Below are positions 42,175 through 51,400 of a stretch of DNA of 64,000 nucleotides, in pieces; position 1 is the stretch's first letter; every line of letters begins with the position of its first letter. The translations under genes were made by a program, and so were the position numbers. The DNA comes from Roseovarius albus (GTDB taxonomy: Bacteria; Pseudomonadota; Alphaproteobacteria; Rhodobacterales; Rhodobacteraceae). The notes beneath the pieces were generated by a model that saw only the letters and a list, made by a program, of their open reading frames with translations, was not told where the DNA came from and ran no database searches. The stretch is taken from positions 248,001-312,000 of the forward strand of contig NZ_FWFX01000003.1 in assembly GCF_900172335.1 (NCBI RefSeq), written 5' to 3'.

Positions 42175-42843
42175 TTATTTCAGGCGGTTCAGCACATCTT
42201 GGGCGGTGACCTTTGTGGCAGGGCCGAAACCCTGTGCCGCCATGCGGTCCTCTAGCGTGTTGTGGTTTAGATCATCATTGATCTCGGCCAGAATTTGCGA
42301 CTGCTCGAACGGATCATCCTTGCCGATGACCTTGGCGATCAGCTCTTCGGCTTCGTCCGCGCTGGAGGTGCTGGCGATGGTTGAATTCAGGCGGCTTTGC
42401 ATTTGCTGTTCGCGGCGCATGGCCTTGGCGGTGATGGCGCCTTGCTTGAGGTCGATGATCCGACGGTGCGCGGCCCCGACCGACGTTTTCAGGCGGGTGA
42501 TCTGCATCTCGAGGCGATCAAGGGTGTCTTTGCGCAACTGCGCCTCGTTTTCCATCGTGGCGATGGCTTCGGCGGCTTGGGTGGCCATGTCGTCCCGGCC
42601 CTCTTTTAGCGCGGCCTGCGCGCGGGTCAGCATGGATTCGATCCGGCCGGTGACGGCCTCATAGAGGCGCTGCTCGGACCGCTCTCGCTGCATCAAAGTG
42701 GCCAGCGTTGCCTTGGCGGCTTTCAGTTGCGATTCTGTTTCGCGAATTTTCTGGTCAATCAATTCAAGGGCAAAGGTGTCGCGGACGCACTCCTCGGCCC
42801 GGGCGTTTGCGCCAGTGAAGAGGGTTTTCAAAGTGGCTAACAT
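42175..42843 (-). CDS. pspA: PspA/IM30-family membrane stress protein
   Basis: 222 residues, almost all helical. The family start MLATLKTLFTGANARAEE is followed by long coiled coils (IDQKIRETESQLKAAKATLATL, in two heptad runs) and a C-terminal region DEAEELIAKVIGKDDPFEQ. PspA-type proteins coat damaged inner membrane, as ESCRT-III-like filaments. In-frame upstream starts exist to 42924, but the domain begins at 42843 and the region before it holds operator palindromes. No PspF, PspB or PspC is adjacent. A TetR regulator is the upstream gene instead. Confidence 0.88.
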   Translation of the reverse strand: MLATLKTLFTGANARAEECVRDTFALELIDQKIRETESQLKAAKATLATLMQRERSEQRLYEAVTGRIESMLTRAQAALKEGRDDMATQAAEAIATMENEAQLRKDTLDRLEMQITRLKTSVGAAHRRIIDLKQGAITAKAMRREQQMQSRLNSTIASTSSADEAEELIAKVIGKDDPFEQSQILAEINDDLNHNTLEDRMAAQGFGPATKVTAQDVLNRLK

Positions 42844-42859
42844 TTTCAATCTCCATTCG

Positions 42860-42930
42860 TGAACGTTGTTCATGGATTGGATGTAGAAAAGAAATGAACA
42901 TTGTTCAATAACTATTTTGAACAATGTTCA
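42860..42930. promoter_or_regulatory. three TGAAC-N3-GTTCA operators between tetR and pspA
   Basis: Perfect-arm palindromes TGAACGTTGTTCA (42860-42872), TGAACATTGTTCA (42895-42907) and TGAACAATGTTCA (42918-42930). Their arms are identical; only the three central bases differ. The second and third have starts 23 bp apart. They lie between the TetR stop and the pspA start. A fourth copy precedes tetR itself. Confidence 0.85.
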
Positions 42931-42934
42931 GAAA

Positions 42935-43534
42935 CTATTTGTTTCCAGTTAACTGCTGCAACGTGATCGAGATCATGCGCTTGATCTGATCATCCGGCAC
43001 GCCGGAGATCCGGTTTTCCAATCCCAGCAGCACAATACCATGCACAGAAGAGAACAGCGCCCGGGTCATCAGGCTGACGTCTTCGTCCGACGTATCCGGG
43101 AAGCATTCCCGAACCGGGCCGGCGATGAACCCGAACAGGCGCTCCAGTTCCGCAAGATACCAGGCCGGGATTTCCATCTCGGTCGACATACGCGCGTCAA
43201 ACAGCGTGCGCCAGGTGCGCGGGTTGGCTGCGGCGAATTCGAGATAGGCATGCGACATTACAATCAGCCGCTCAGTTGGCGGCGCATTTTCGTTGCCTAC
43301 CAGACTGGCGGCCACCGCCTGCCCGAGATGTTGGAAGGTGATACCGTTCACGGCAATCACGATGTCAAAGAGATCATCAAAGACATTATAGATTGCACCG
43401 ACGGCACAGTTCGCCGCTTTCGCGAGGTCGCGCGCCTTAATGGCAGAAATCCCTTCTTCCTTGATCCGCTGTTCGGCAATGGAGATCAGCTTCTTGCGCA
43501 ATTCCTCGCGCCGTTTTTCAACTTTACCTGCCAT
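42935..43534 (-). CDS. TetR-family transcriptional regulator
   Basis: 199 residues. The N-terminal HTH (about residues 12-58) reads ISAIKARDLAKAANCAVGAIYNVFDDLFDI. The ligand-binding part has the WHG-domain look (TWRTLFDARMS, ALFSSVHGIVLLGLEN). It probably represses itself and the downstream pspA-YiaAB genes: one TGAAC-N3-GTTCA site lies 12 bp before its ATG and three more lie after its stop. The inducer is unknown. A membrane-active compound or a lipid would make sense given the targets, but that is inference. Confidence 0.88.
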   Translation of the reverse strand: MAGKVEKRREELRKKLISIAEQRIKEEGISAIKARDLAKAANCAVGAIYNVFDDLFDIVIAVNGITFQHLGQAVAASLVGNENAPPTERLIVMSHAYLEFAAANPRTWRTLFDARMSTEMEIPAWYLAELERLFGFIAGPVRECFPDTSDEDVSLMTRALFSSVHGIVLLGLENRISGVPDDQIKRMISITLQQLTGNK

Positions 43535-43545
43535 ATTCCCCTCGT

Positions 43546-43558
43546 TGAACTGCGTTCA
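43546..43558. promoter_or_regulatory. fourth TGAAC-N3-GTTCA operator, upstream of tetR
   Basis: TGAACTGCGTTCA lies 12 bp upstream of the TetR start codon, where binding would block its own transcription. The 300-bp stretch from here to the DUF1523 gene holds nothing else I can identify. Confidence 0.8.
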
Positions 43559-43866
43559 TGGCTTACTCTAAAATGGATTTGAACCCAAGTGCCCTTTGTC
43601 AACGGATCATTTTAAATGTGCCTGAACATTGCCTAGAGCCCGGGCAACCCCAAGACCACCAGTCATCGAACAATGCGAAAGTGACAGAAGACTGGAATTC
43701 TTACAGCTCAACCCCTTGTGCAGAAACGAAGATACATTTTATTTAAGGCGGGAGGCCTTTCTCTGGCAGCGCTGAACCATGATTTGATGCTGCAAATCCC
43801 ATTTTACCCGTCGCCGCGGACACGGCGATCCTATATCGTTAGGACATAATCAGGAGCGAACTCGGA

Positions 43867-44448
43867 ATGATCTATGTAAAACGTACACTTCAGGCATTGA
43901 TCTTGCTGCTGGTGGTGTCGTTTCTACACTACACGTTGCCCCATTATGACGTGGTGCGGATTACCGACACCTATGAAAAGCGCGTCGATCCGGGCAGTAA
44001 TTCGATATTCTGGAGTAGCGGGGATGCTGGCAGCAGTTCCGAAGTGGCCAGCCGCGATGTATTTTTCATTCAGGCATTTTCACCCAAAGATAAGCCGCGC
44101 ATTTACCGCAATGAAGACACGGGTTGGGGCTGGCCGCCCTATATGAAGTTTGACACGGCCAACCTACAGGCCGAAGCGTCCGACCTGATTTCGAAGAAAA
44201 ACGCGGAAAATGCGCAGTGGGTTGCGGTGAAACACTATGGCTGGCGGATTGAGATGATGTCGGTCTATCCCAATGCTCTGAAGATCTGGCCAGTTAGCGG
44301 CCCGGATGTGCGCATTATCCCTTGGTTCAACATCGTCTTCCTGATCGTACTGTTTGCCTTGTTCTGGGCGGTGCGTGTGCGTTGGAAACGGTTTCGCGAG
44401 AACAAGATCAACCCAAAGGTTGATGAGTGGACCGACGGGTGGGGATGA
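43867..44448 (+). CDS. DUF1523 family membrane protein
   Basis: 193 residues with one membrane helix at each end (about residues 9-26 and 155-173) and a soluble middle. The middle part DVVRITDTYEKRVDPG, with FFIQAF and GWGWPPYMKFDTANLQAEA, is the recognisable DUF1523 pattern of Rhodobacteraceae. Membrane helices at both ends place the middle in the periplasm or the cytoplasm, more likely the periplasm. There is no known function. It appears monocistronic; soeC converges on it from the right. Confidence 0.8.
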   Translation: MIYVKRTLQALILLLVVSFLHYTLPHYDVVRITDTYEKRVDPGSNSIFWSSGDAGSSSEVASRDVFFIQAFSPKDKPRIYRNEDTGWGWPPYMKFDTANLQAEASDLISKKNAENAQWVAVKHYGWRIEMMSVYPNALKIWPVSGPDVRIIPWFNIVFLIVLFALFWAVRVRWKRFRENKINPKVDEWTDGWG

Positions 44449-44809
44449 ATCTTGATCACCTCGAAACCCTCACCGTTCTAGGCAACTGTATTATCAGCAT
44501 ACTTCGTCGTTGGAGGATGCGGAGAAATAGCGACCGCTTAACGAAACCCATCGACGCCCTGCCCGAACCACAGTTTTCGGCAACAACACATTGGCGGCGA
44601 ATTATAACTCGATCTCGAAGAATAAAATGCTTCGCGCTGCAGAGGACACATGCTCTGCGCCATCGGGAAGTGCCGAAAACACGATACCGTATATTGAGCC
44701 TATGGGGTTGGGAGGTAAGTGGTTTTTACATTTGCCTGCCCTGTTGCAAATCAGGGCGGCGAACAAAATTAACTCAGACGGCGCGCTTTGAGTACGCCGC
44801 CTGAAAGAT
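44449..44809. other. intergenic region between DUF1523 gene and soeC
   Basis: No convincing gene. A forward frame from TTG 44591 to 44791 encodes 66 residues without a ribosome-binding site or family features. The right end carries the terminator of the soe operon at 44775-44803. Confidence 0.5.
44775..44803 (-). terminator. terminator of the xsc-soe operon
   Basis: On the reverse strand CAGGCGGCG and CGCCGTCTG arms pair (with one G-U) around a 10-11 nt loop, followed by AGTTAATTTTG. It begins 7 nt after the soeC stop. Confidence 0.6.
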
Positions 44810-45697
44810 TCAGTGCTTGCCGTAGTACAATCCGACCACATGCTCGGCCTGTGCAAAGAACAGCCAGCGTGATGTGGCCACACCAGCGAGATGTGACAGC
44901 ACGGCAAAGAATGGCAGAACGTGGTGCCCAGTGTTGGCCAATATGGTCAGCAGCAGGATCGCGAGCGGCAGCACGAAGGCCAGTGCAAAGGAGATCACCC
45001 GCAGTTTGGCGGCGTGTTTGCGGCCGACAACATGTACGAATTCACGCAGCAGATAGTTGGTGCCGGTGTGGGGTGGCTCGAACGCGCGGACTTCGCCTCG
45101 ATCACCAAGACCAGTGGCCGTGCCCAGATTGGTGCCAGAGACAGCCAGAGCCATGTCACCCTGTTTCCAATAGGCGAGTTGCACCAGCGCCGCGATCAGC
45201 AGCAGCACAATCGCCAACCGAACCTGACCGGCCATCAAAGCCCCGCCTGCAAGGCTGAACGACAGGAACATTACTGGGGTCAGACCCATGTTCCAGCGCG
45301 GAATGGTTTTCAGCTGAGTGTAGATCATCGAGGTGGTGAAGACGGTCAGCAGGGACAGCAGCGCGCCGATCCAGCCCAAAAGGGTCCAGGTTTGGCCAAG
45401 GAACACAGCGCCCAGCGCATAGAGGCCCATTACGACCAAGGCGCCCACGGCGCAGCAACCTTCGCGGCTGAGCCAGCTGGAGCGCCATTGGCTGAAAGCT
45501 TTCATCGCCCGTTCAGGGTGTCCAAGGTGAAAGGTCGACGCCAACAGGCCACCCACCGCCATGGCATAGGCGATGGCGAACATGACAAAGGCAACCCAGC
45601 CGGTGACCGCTGGCAGGCCGAGACCCAGCCAGAACAAAAGACCAAAGCCCAGACCGGACAGGGTGGTGAAGACAATTACTGAGGGTGCGGGATGCAT
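44810..45697 (-). CDS. soeC: sulfite dehydrogenase membrane anchor SoeC (DmsC/NrfD-like)
   Basis: 295 residues with about eight membrane helices and no haem-ligand pattern, like the DmsC family. It anchors the SoeAB dimer to the inner membrane and passes electrons to quinone. STFHLGHPERAMKAF and REFVHVVGRKHAAKL are family segments. The start ATG overlaps the stop of soeB by one base (TGATG), so translation is coupled. It is the last gene of a long reverse-strand operon starting at xsc. It could also be called DmsC-like; the neighbouring genes favour SoeC. Confidence 0.88.
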   Translation of the reverse strand: MHPAPSVIVFTTLSGLGFGLLFWLGLGLPAVTGWVAFVMFAIAYAMAVGGLLASTFHLGHPERAMKAFSQWRSSWLSREGCCAVGALVVMGLYALGAVFLGQTWTLLGWIGALLSLLTVFTTSMIYTQLKTIPRWNMGLTPVMFLSFSLAGGALMAGQVRLAIVLLLIAALVQLAYWKQGDMALAVSGTNLGTATGLGDRGEVRAFEPPHTGTNYLLREFVHVVGRKHAAKLRVISFALAFVLPLAILLLTILANTGHHVLPFFAVLSHLAGVATSRWLFFAQAEHVVGLYYGKH

Positions 45698-46461
45698 CAG
45701 ATTTTCTCCAGCATTTTATCAAGCCAACCGACAAAGCCCGCAGGCTCTTCGGCAACCGGGGCGAGGAAAGGTGCCAGAACATCGATCTGGTCCATTTCGT
45801 CTTTGGGCCGGGGTGGCAGGTATTTGTTGACGGGTTTGGTGCCTTGTTCAGGCATCAGGTCCATGCCGCCGCGTTCGGCGGTCAGCTTGGACACGTTGCT
45901 TTCGGGATCGGCAAAGTCGCCAAAGTGGCGCGCGCCTGCGGGGCAGGTTCGAACACAGGATGGCACACGGTCCACCTCGGGCAGGTTTTCATTATAAATC
46001 CGGTCGACGCAGAGCGTACATTTCTTCATCACGCCTTCGGCCTGATCCAACTCGCGCGCGCCGTAGGGGCAGGACCACGCGCAAAGGCCGCACCCGATAC
46101 AGTCGCTTTCGTTGACCAGAACGATCCCGTCCTCGACCCGTTTGTAACTGGCCCCGGTGGGGCAGACAGTAACGCAGGGCGCGTCCTCGCAGTGCAGGCA
46201 GGACTTCGGGAAGTGAATCAGCTGCGCTGCAGGGTGTGGTTTGTCGCTGGTGGCCAGCGGCTGCACTTCGTAACTGTGCACCCGGTTCAGAAAGGTACCC
46301 GAGGGATCGCCACCGTAAGGGTCCTGATCCGACAGCGGCGCGCCGTAGTTTTCAGTGTTCCAGCCTTTGCAGGAAATCACGCAGGCGTGGCAGCCAACGC
46401 AAGTATCCAGATCAATGACAAGGCCAAGCTTCTTTTCGGTCTTTCCGGGTAGCGTTGTCAT
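45697..46461 (-). CDS. soeB: sulfite dehydrogenase iron-sulfur subunit SoeB
   Basis: 254 residues with four cysteine groups that can hold four [4Fe-4S] clusters: DTCVGCHACVISCKGW, LHCEDAPCVTVCPTGA, SDCIGCGLCAWSCPYG and KKCTLCVD. It passes electrons from the molybdenum subunit to the membrane anchor. There is no signal peptide, so it faces the cytoplasm. The start is taken as ATG 46461, which overlaps the soeA stop by 4 nt (ATGA) with a GGAAGG-like ribosome-binding site upstream. An in-frame start 15 nt earlier is possible. Confidence 0.92.
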   Translation of the reverse strand: MTTLPGKTEKKLGLVIDLDTCVGCHACVISCKGWNTENYGAPLSDQDPYGGDPSGTFLNRVHSYEVQPLATSDKPHPAAQLIHFPKSCLHCEDAPCVTVCPTGASYKRVEDGIVLVNESDCIGCGLCAWSCPYGARELDQAEGVMKKCTLCVDRIYNENLPEVDRVPSCVRTCPAGARHFGDFADPESNVSKLTAERGGMDLMPEQGTKPVNKYLPPRPKDEMDQIDVLAPFLAPVAEEPAGFVGWLDKMLEKI

Positions 46462-49256
46462 TTGCCCACCTTCCATGTCAGTTCTTTTGGTCCCTGCCCG
46501 ACCGGTGATTTGATCGGTGGGAAGGCCGGATCACATTCCGCAGGTGCGGCGGATTTTTCGATCTTCACGCGCAGGTCAAACCAAGCCGCCTGCCCGGTGA
46601 TCGGATCAGAGTTGGCCCACCTGAGTCCATCGCCTTTGGGTGGCAACAGCTCGTGAATAAGATGGTTGAGCAGGAAGCCCTTGGTCGCCTCGGGTGCGTC
46701 GTTTTCCAACGCCCAAGCGCCCTTGCGCTTGCCAATAGCGTTCCACGTCCAGACCGTGCTTTCGTTCAGCGCAGCCATATGGGCCACTGGCACGGTGATG
46801 GATCCGTGGGCCGAACTCACCTTGGCCCAGTCGCCATCTTCAAAGCCGTTCGCCTCCCAGATCTTGGTTGGGATGTAGAGCGGGTTGCGGCCATGGATCT
46901 GGCGCAGCCAAGCGTTTTGCGTACCCCAAGAGTGATACATCGCCATCGGGCGCTGTGTCAGGGCATGCACAGTGAACTCATCCGTGTCGACATGGCTGTC
47001 CTCAAACGGGGCATACCAGATCGGCAGCGGGTCCATCGTGGCCTTGACCCGTTCGCGCAAATGTTCAGGCGGTTGGCGGTCGCCATGACCTTCGGCCGCG
47101 CGTTGGAATTTGCGCATCGGTTCAGAGTAGAGCGAAAACAGGTACGGCTCGGGCTTGTCATAGATGCCCATGCCGACCGCCCAGTCCTGATAGGCGCTGT
47201 TCCACGGCTTATAGAAATCAGCCCCTTCCGGGATATGCTCCACATAGAAGCCACCGTTTTCAATATATTTATCCAGCTGATCCGGGTTTACTTCACCACG
47301 ACCAACCTTGTCGCCGCCCTTGCCGCGGAAGCCAGCCAAGGGGCCGATGCCGGGTTTGCGTTCGTGATTGACGATATAGTCGGCGTAGTCCTCGTATTTC
47401 GCAGAGCCGTCCTCGTTGACGAAACCCGGCATGCCCAGACGGTTGGCCAGATGCACCAGCGTGGTCTGGAAGCCGCGCACGTCGCGGTCAGGCTCGATCA
47501 CCGGCCAGCGGATGGCGTCAGCGGCGGCTTCGGCCTCGCAAATTGGACGGTCCAGAAGGCTGATGCAGTCATGACGCTCCAGATAGGTGGTGTCAGGCAG
47601 GATCAGATCGGCATAGGCGACCATTTCCGAACTGTAAGCATCGGAATAGATGATGTTCGGGATCACGTAATCGCCGTTCTCATCCTTTTCGGTCAGCATC
47701 TCCATCACACCGCCGGAATTCATCGAAGAGTTCCAGGACATGTTCGCCATATACATGAACAGCGTGTCGATCTTGTACGGGTCACCGGCATGGGCGTTGG
47801 AGATGACCATATGCATCAGCCCGTGGCTGGACATCGGATTTTCCCAAGTGAACGCCTTGTCCAGGCGGATCGGCGAGCCGTCACCATTTAGCATCAGATC
47901 ATCCGGGCCATGCACGAAACCCAAGTGCGGACCATCCAGCGCCGCGTTGCAGGTCACTTTGCCATGTGGCTTGGGGTGGGCGCTGACCGGCTTGGGATAG
48001 GGCGGCTTGAACCGGAAACCGCCGGGAACCTCGACCGTGCCGAGGATGATCTGCAGCAGGTGCAGCGCGCGGCAGGTCTGGAACCCATTGGAGTGGGCGG
48101 AAACACCGCGCATCGAGTGGAAGGAAACCGGGCGGCCAACCATCTTGTCGTGCGTGTCGCCGCGGAAATCGGTCCAGCTTTGATCCAGTTCAAACGCCTC
48201 ATCAAAGGCGACGCGGGCCAGTTCCGATGTGATTTTCCGGATGCGGTCGGCAGAGATACCGCAACGCTCGGCCACAGCATCGGGTGCGTATTGCGGATCC
48301 AGGTATTTTTCCGCCATCAGCTGGAAGACCGTGCGGTTGCCTTCATGGTTGGCGGCAAGGTCGGGTAGGATGCCCTTTTGGTCAAAGGCGACCAGTTTGC
48401 CAGTACGGCGGTCGATGACCAGTTCTTTGCCCGCGTCATCGCGCATCAGCAGGCCGGTCTCGGCATCGATCAATACAGGTGCGTTGGTGAAGCGTGAGAG
48501 ATATTCCAGATCCAGCTTACCGGCGCGGAACAGCTCATGAACCATCGCCAGGATGAACAGACCGTCGGTGCCGGGAGTGATCCCCACCCATTCATCTGCC
48601 ACGGCGTTGTAGCCAGAGCGGATGGGATTGACGCCGATGATCTTACCACCACGGCCTTTGACCTTGCCGATGCCGATTTTGATCGGGTTGGAATCATGGT
48701 CTTCGGCGACGCCAAACAGCATGAAGAGTTTGGTGCGGTCCCAATCAGGTTGGCCAAATTCCCAAAAGGCGCCGCCCATGGTGTAGATGCCGCCTGCGGC
48801 CATGTTGACGGAACAGAAGCCGCCGTGCGCCGCAAAGTTTGGCGTGCCGAAGTTTTGCGCCCAGAACCCGGTGAAGCTTTGTGATTGGTCGCGGCCGGTG
48901 AAGAAGGCTAGTTTCTTGGGGTCTTTTTCGCGGATCGGCTTGAGCAGGCCAACGGCCATGTCCAGTGCTTCGTCCCAGCTGATCTCTTCAAACTCGCCTG
49001 ATCCACGGGGGCCGACACGTTTCATCGGGGCCTTGAGACGAGACGGCGCGTTGACCTGCATAATGCCTGCGCTGCCCTTGGCGCAGAGTACGCCTTTGTT
49101 CACCGGATGATCGCGGTTGCCCTCGATATAGGCGACCTTGCCGTCCTTCATGTGGACGTTAATACCGCAGCGACAGGCGCACATATAACAGGTGGTTTTT
49201 CGGATCTCGTCCGAGACCTTGGGGGAAGTATCTATTTTCGGTTGCTGGATATTCAT
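46458..49256 (-). CDS. soeA: sulfite dehydrogenase molybdopterin subunit SoeA
   Basis: 932 residues of the DMSO reductase superfamily. An N-terminal [4Fe-4S] site uses C23, C26, C30 and C58 (CYMCACRC and VLCAKG). The molybdopterin domains follow, with FTGRDQSQSFTGFWAQ and GGFCSVNMAAGG early. A C-terminal dinucleotide-binding domain ends near residue 900. There is no Tat signal, so the enzyme sits in the cytoplasm, unlike periplasmic SorAB. SoeABC oxidises sulfite directly to sulfate. Here it takes sulfite released by Xsc. The sequence alone cannot exclude a related oxidoreductase, but linkage to xsc makes SoeA the best call. Confidence 0.9.
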   Translation of the reverse strand: MNIQQPKIDTSPKVSDEIRKTTCYMCACRCGINVHMKDGKVAYIEGNRDHPVNKGVLCAKGSAGIMQVNAPSRLKAPMKRVGPRGSGEFEEISWDEALDMAVGLLKPIREKDPKKLAFFTGRDQSQSFTGFWAQNFGTPNFAAHGGFCSVNMAAGGIYTMGGAFWEFGQPDWDRTKLFMLFGVAEDHDSNPIKIGIGKVKGRGGKIIGVNPIRSGYNAVADEWVGITPGTDGLFILAMVHELFRAGKLDLEYLSRFTNAPVLIDAETGLLMRDDAGKELVIDRRTGKLVAFDQKGILPDLAANHEGNRTVFQLMAEKYLDPQYAPDAVAERCGISADRIRKITSELARVAFDEAFELDQSWTDFRGDTHDKMVGRPVSFHSMRGVSAHSNGFQTCRALHLLQIILGTVEVPGGFRFKPPYPKPVSAHPKPHGKVTCNAALDGPHLGFVHGPDDLMLNGDGSPIRLDKAFTWENPMSSHGLMHMVISNAHAGDPYKIDTLFMYMANMSWNSSMNSGGVMEMLTEKDENGDYVIPNIIYSDAYSSEMVAYADLILPDTTYLERHDCISLLDRPICEAEAAADAIRWPVIEPDRDVRGFQTTLVHLANRLGMPGFVNEDGSAKYEDYADYIVNHERKPGIGPLAGFRGKGGDKVGRGEVNPDQLDKYIENGGFYVEHIPEGADFYKPWNSAYQDWAVGMGIYDKPEPYLFSLYSEPMRKFQRAAEGHGDRQPPEHLRERVKATMDPLPIWYAPFEDSHVDTDEFTVHALTQRPMAMYHSWGTQNAWLRQIHGRNPLYIPTKIWEANGFEDGDWAKVSSAHGSITVPVAHMAALNESTVWTWNAIGKRKGAWALENDAPEATKGFLLNHLIHELLPPKGDGLRWANSDPITGQAAWFDLRVKIEKSAAPAECDPAFPPIKSPVGQGPKELTWKVGK

Positions 49257-49281
49257 CTGGCTATTTTTTCTCCCCGTTGGA

Positions 49282-50313
49282 CTAACTCAGGAACATTATT
49301 CCTGTAAGCATAAGAACCGCAATGAAAATAGTTTCCACGACAATCAGGGCAATTGCTGCCCCTCCGACAGAAGCTACTTGCTTGAGGTTTGTTTTCATTC
49401 CGACCGCCGCGATGGCGATCAACAACAGCCAGCGCGAGGTCTGACCTGCGAAATCAGCAACAGCTGTCGGGATCACCCCGAAGGAGCTGAGGGCCGCCAA
49501 TACGATAAAGCCAATCACGAAACCCGGAAGGATGGGCGGGCGTTTGTCGGACCCATCTTCCGCTGCATAATGGCGAATGGCCAATGACGCCACGAGGACA
49601 ATCGGTGCTAGCATCGCAACGCGTACCAGTTTGACCAAAGTTGCGGTATCGCCTGCTTGTTCAGAGATTGAGAAACCAGCGCCGACAACCTGTGCCACAT
49701 CGTGGATCGTGGCCCCCAGGAAAACGCCCCCGGCAAAGTCATCCATCTGCAATGTGGAGACTAGAATCGGGTAAACGATCATCGCCACGGTCGACAGAAC
49801 AGTCACGCCGACGACTGTAAAAATCAGTCGCTCTTCGGAGCGTTCATCGCGCGGTAGAATAGCACTGATCGCCATGGCGGCAGAGGCCCCACAAATGGCC
49901 ACCGAGCCTGCGGTCAGAAGTGAGAACCGCCACTTATGGCCGAACAGTGGGCCAACCAGCAGCCCAAACCCGATGGTCAAAACCACCCCTGCGATGATCA
50001 GAGCAACAAGCTGAATATTCAGTCCGGCCATCAGGGTCATGGAAACACGCACACCAAGCAACGCTACGCCCAAACGCAGCAAAGTACGGGATGAAAATCC
50101 GATACCCGGGACGGCCTTGCCCTCTTCGCTCAGGAAGCTGACCGCGATACCAAGCAACAAGGCCAACAACATCGCGGGGGTACCGTAATGCTCGGACAGG
50201 AATTTGGCCGTAACCGCGACGATGATGGACATCATCACGCCCGGAAACAGCACGCCAATCTGTGCCCGTGCCTCCGCGATCCGACCGGAAGGGTTTGAAA
50301 GTGCCGACGCCAT
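49282..50313 (-). CDS. YeiH/COG2855 family putative sulfate or sulfite exporter
   Basis: 343 residues with about ten membrane helices. The family starts with GVMMSIIVAVTAKFLSEHYG and includes FSSRTLLRLGVALLGVRVS, GASAAMAISAIL and FLGATIHDVAQVVGAGFS. Members beside sulfonate genes (for example CuyZ in cysteate users) are thought to export sulfate or sulfite. Position between pta and soeA fits removal of the anion left after sulfonate breakdown. It lies 25 nt upstream of soeA and 69 nt after pta. Confidence 0.85.
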   Translation of the reverse strand: MASALSNPSGRIAEARAQIGVLFPGVMMSIIVAVTAKFLSEHYGTPAMLLALLLGIAVSFLSEEGKAVPGIGFSSRTLLRLGVALLGVRVSMTLMAGLNIQLVALIIAGVVLTIGFGLLVGPLFGHKWRFSLLTAGSVAICGASAAMAISAILPRDERSEERLIFTVVGVTVLSTVAMIVYPILVSTLQMDDFAGGVFLGATIHDVAQVVGAGFSISEQAGDTATLVKLVRVAMLAPIVLVASLAIRHYAAEDGSDKRPPILPGFVIGFIVLAALSSFGVIPTAVADFAGQTSRWLLLIAIAAVGMKTNLKQVASVGGAAIALIVVETIFIAVLMLTGIMFLS

Positions 50314-50382
50314 ATCTTGCTTCGTCCTTTACTCAATATGGGTGGCATCACTCAGCAGGGCCGAGGATCTGCTGCCTTGGTT

Positions 50383-51393
50383 TCAGTCTGCCAGCGCCTG
50401 CAAGGCGGTTACGGCGATCATTTGGGTGACATCCTCGGCGACACATCCGCGCGAGAGGTCGTTGGCGGGTTTGTCCAACCCTTGCATAATGGGCCCGATG
50501 GCCGCGTATCCGCCCAGTCGCTGGGTGATTTTGTAACCGATGTTACCCGCATCCAGATTTGGGAAGATCATAACATTGGCCAGCCCGGCAACCTGCGAGC
50601 CGGGGCTTTTCTTTTCGCCCACCGACGGCACAAAGGCCGCGTCAAATTGTAACTCGCCATCAACATTCAGGTCTGGGCGATTGTCACGCAACGCTTGAGT
50701 CGCAGTTTCAACCTTGGCGACCGCGGGGTGACTAGCACTGCCCTTGGTCGAAAAAGATAGCATGGCAATCTTTGGCTCCTGCCGCAGAAGCGACTGACAG
50801 GATTTTGCGGAGGCTTCAGCAATCGAAGCCAACTCTTGCGCACTCGGATCAATAACCAGACCGCAGTCTGAATAGAGCATTGTGCGGCCATCCTCGGACG
50901 GCGGGTACATCAGAAAGAATGACGACACCATCGCGGCATCAGGGGCCTTTCCGATCACCTGAATGGCGGCGCGCACGATGTCGGAGGTGGTATTGACCGC
51001 GCCCCCAACGGTGCCGGTTGCATGGCCCAGACGCACCAGCATGGCGGCATAGGTCACGGGGTTCAGCATGGCGACTTGGGACTTGGCCTCGTCTACGCCT
51101 TTGTGCTTGCGCAGATCAAAGAAGGCCGCGGCAAAGCCAGCTGTCAGGTCGGATGTGGCAGGATCGTGAATAGAAAGATGCGAGCTGTCAGATGCGCTTT
51201 GCGCTTCAAGCTCGGCTTGAATGTCGGCCTCGGGGCCGACCAGAATGATATCGGCAATATCTGCCGAAATGGCGGCCAGCGCCCCCGCGACAACGCGGGG
51301 ATCACTGCCTTCGCTTAATGCGATGGTTGGGCGGCTGACAGGTGCCAGCGATTGTAGAAGTTCAACCGGGCGTAATGTCATACCGTCCAACAT
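50383..51393 (-). CDS. pta: phosphate acetyltransferase
   Basis: 336 residues of the PTA/PTB domain without the long N-terminal extension of E. coli Pta. It turns acetyl phosphate from Xsc into acetyl-CoA. Recognisable segments are MLVRLGHATGTVGGAVNTTSD split across the active-site region, SFFLMYPP, LYSDCGLVIDP and FPNLDAGNIGYKITQRLGG. Starts at 51393 and 51381 are both possible, and the earlier in-frame codons lie inside xsc. The short spacing from xsc (8 nt) means co-transcription. This is the acetate-producing half of C2-sulfonate breakdown. Confidence 0.92.
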   Translation of the reverse strand: MLDGMTLRPVELLQSLAPVSRPTIALSEGSDPRVVAGALAAISADIADIILVGPEADIQAELEAQSASDSSHLSIHDPATSDLTAGFAAAFFDLRKHKGVDEAKSQVAMLNPVTYAAMLVRLGHATGTVGGAVNTTSDIVRAAIQVIGKAPDAAMVSSFFLMYPPSEDGRTMLYSDCGLVIDPSAQELASIAEASAKSCQSLLRQEPKIAMLSFSTKGSASHPAVAKVETATQALRDNRPDLNVDGELQFDAAFVPSVGEKKSPGSQVAGLANVMIFPNLDAGNIGYKITQRLGGYAAIGPIMQGLDKPANDLSRGCVAEDVTQMIAVTALQALAD

Positions 51394-51400
51394 CCCAATC

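Noticed and set aside
44591..44791. Possible 66-residue protein before the soe terminator
   Set aside because: TTG start without ribosome-binding site and no recognised features.
46653..47891. Forward open frame of 412 codons inside soeA
   Set aside because: It is antisense to the conserved molybdopterin domains and has no recognisable domain or ribosome-binding site.
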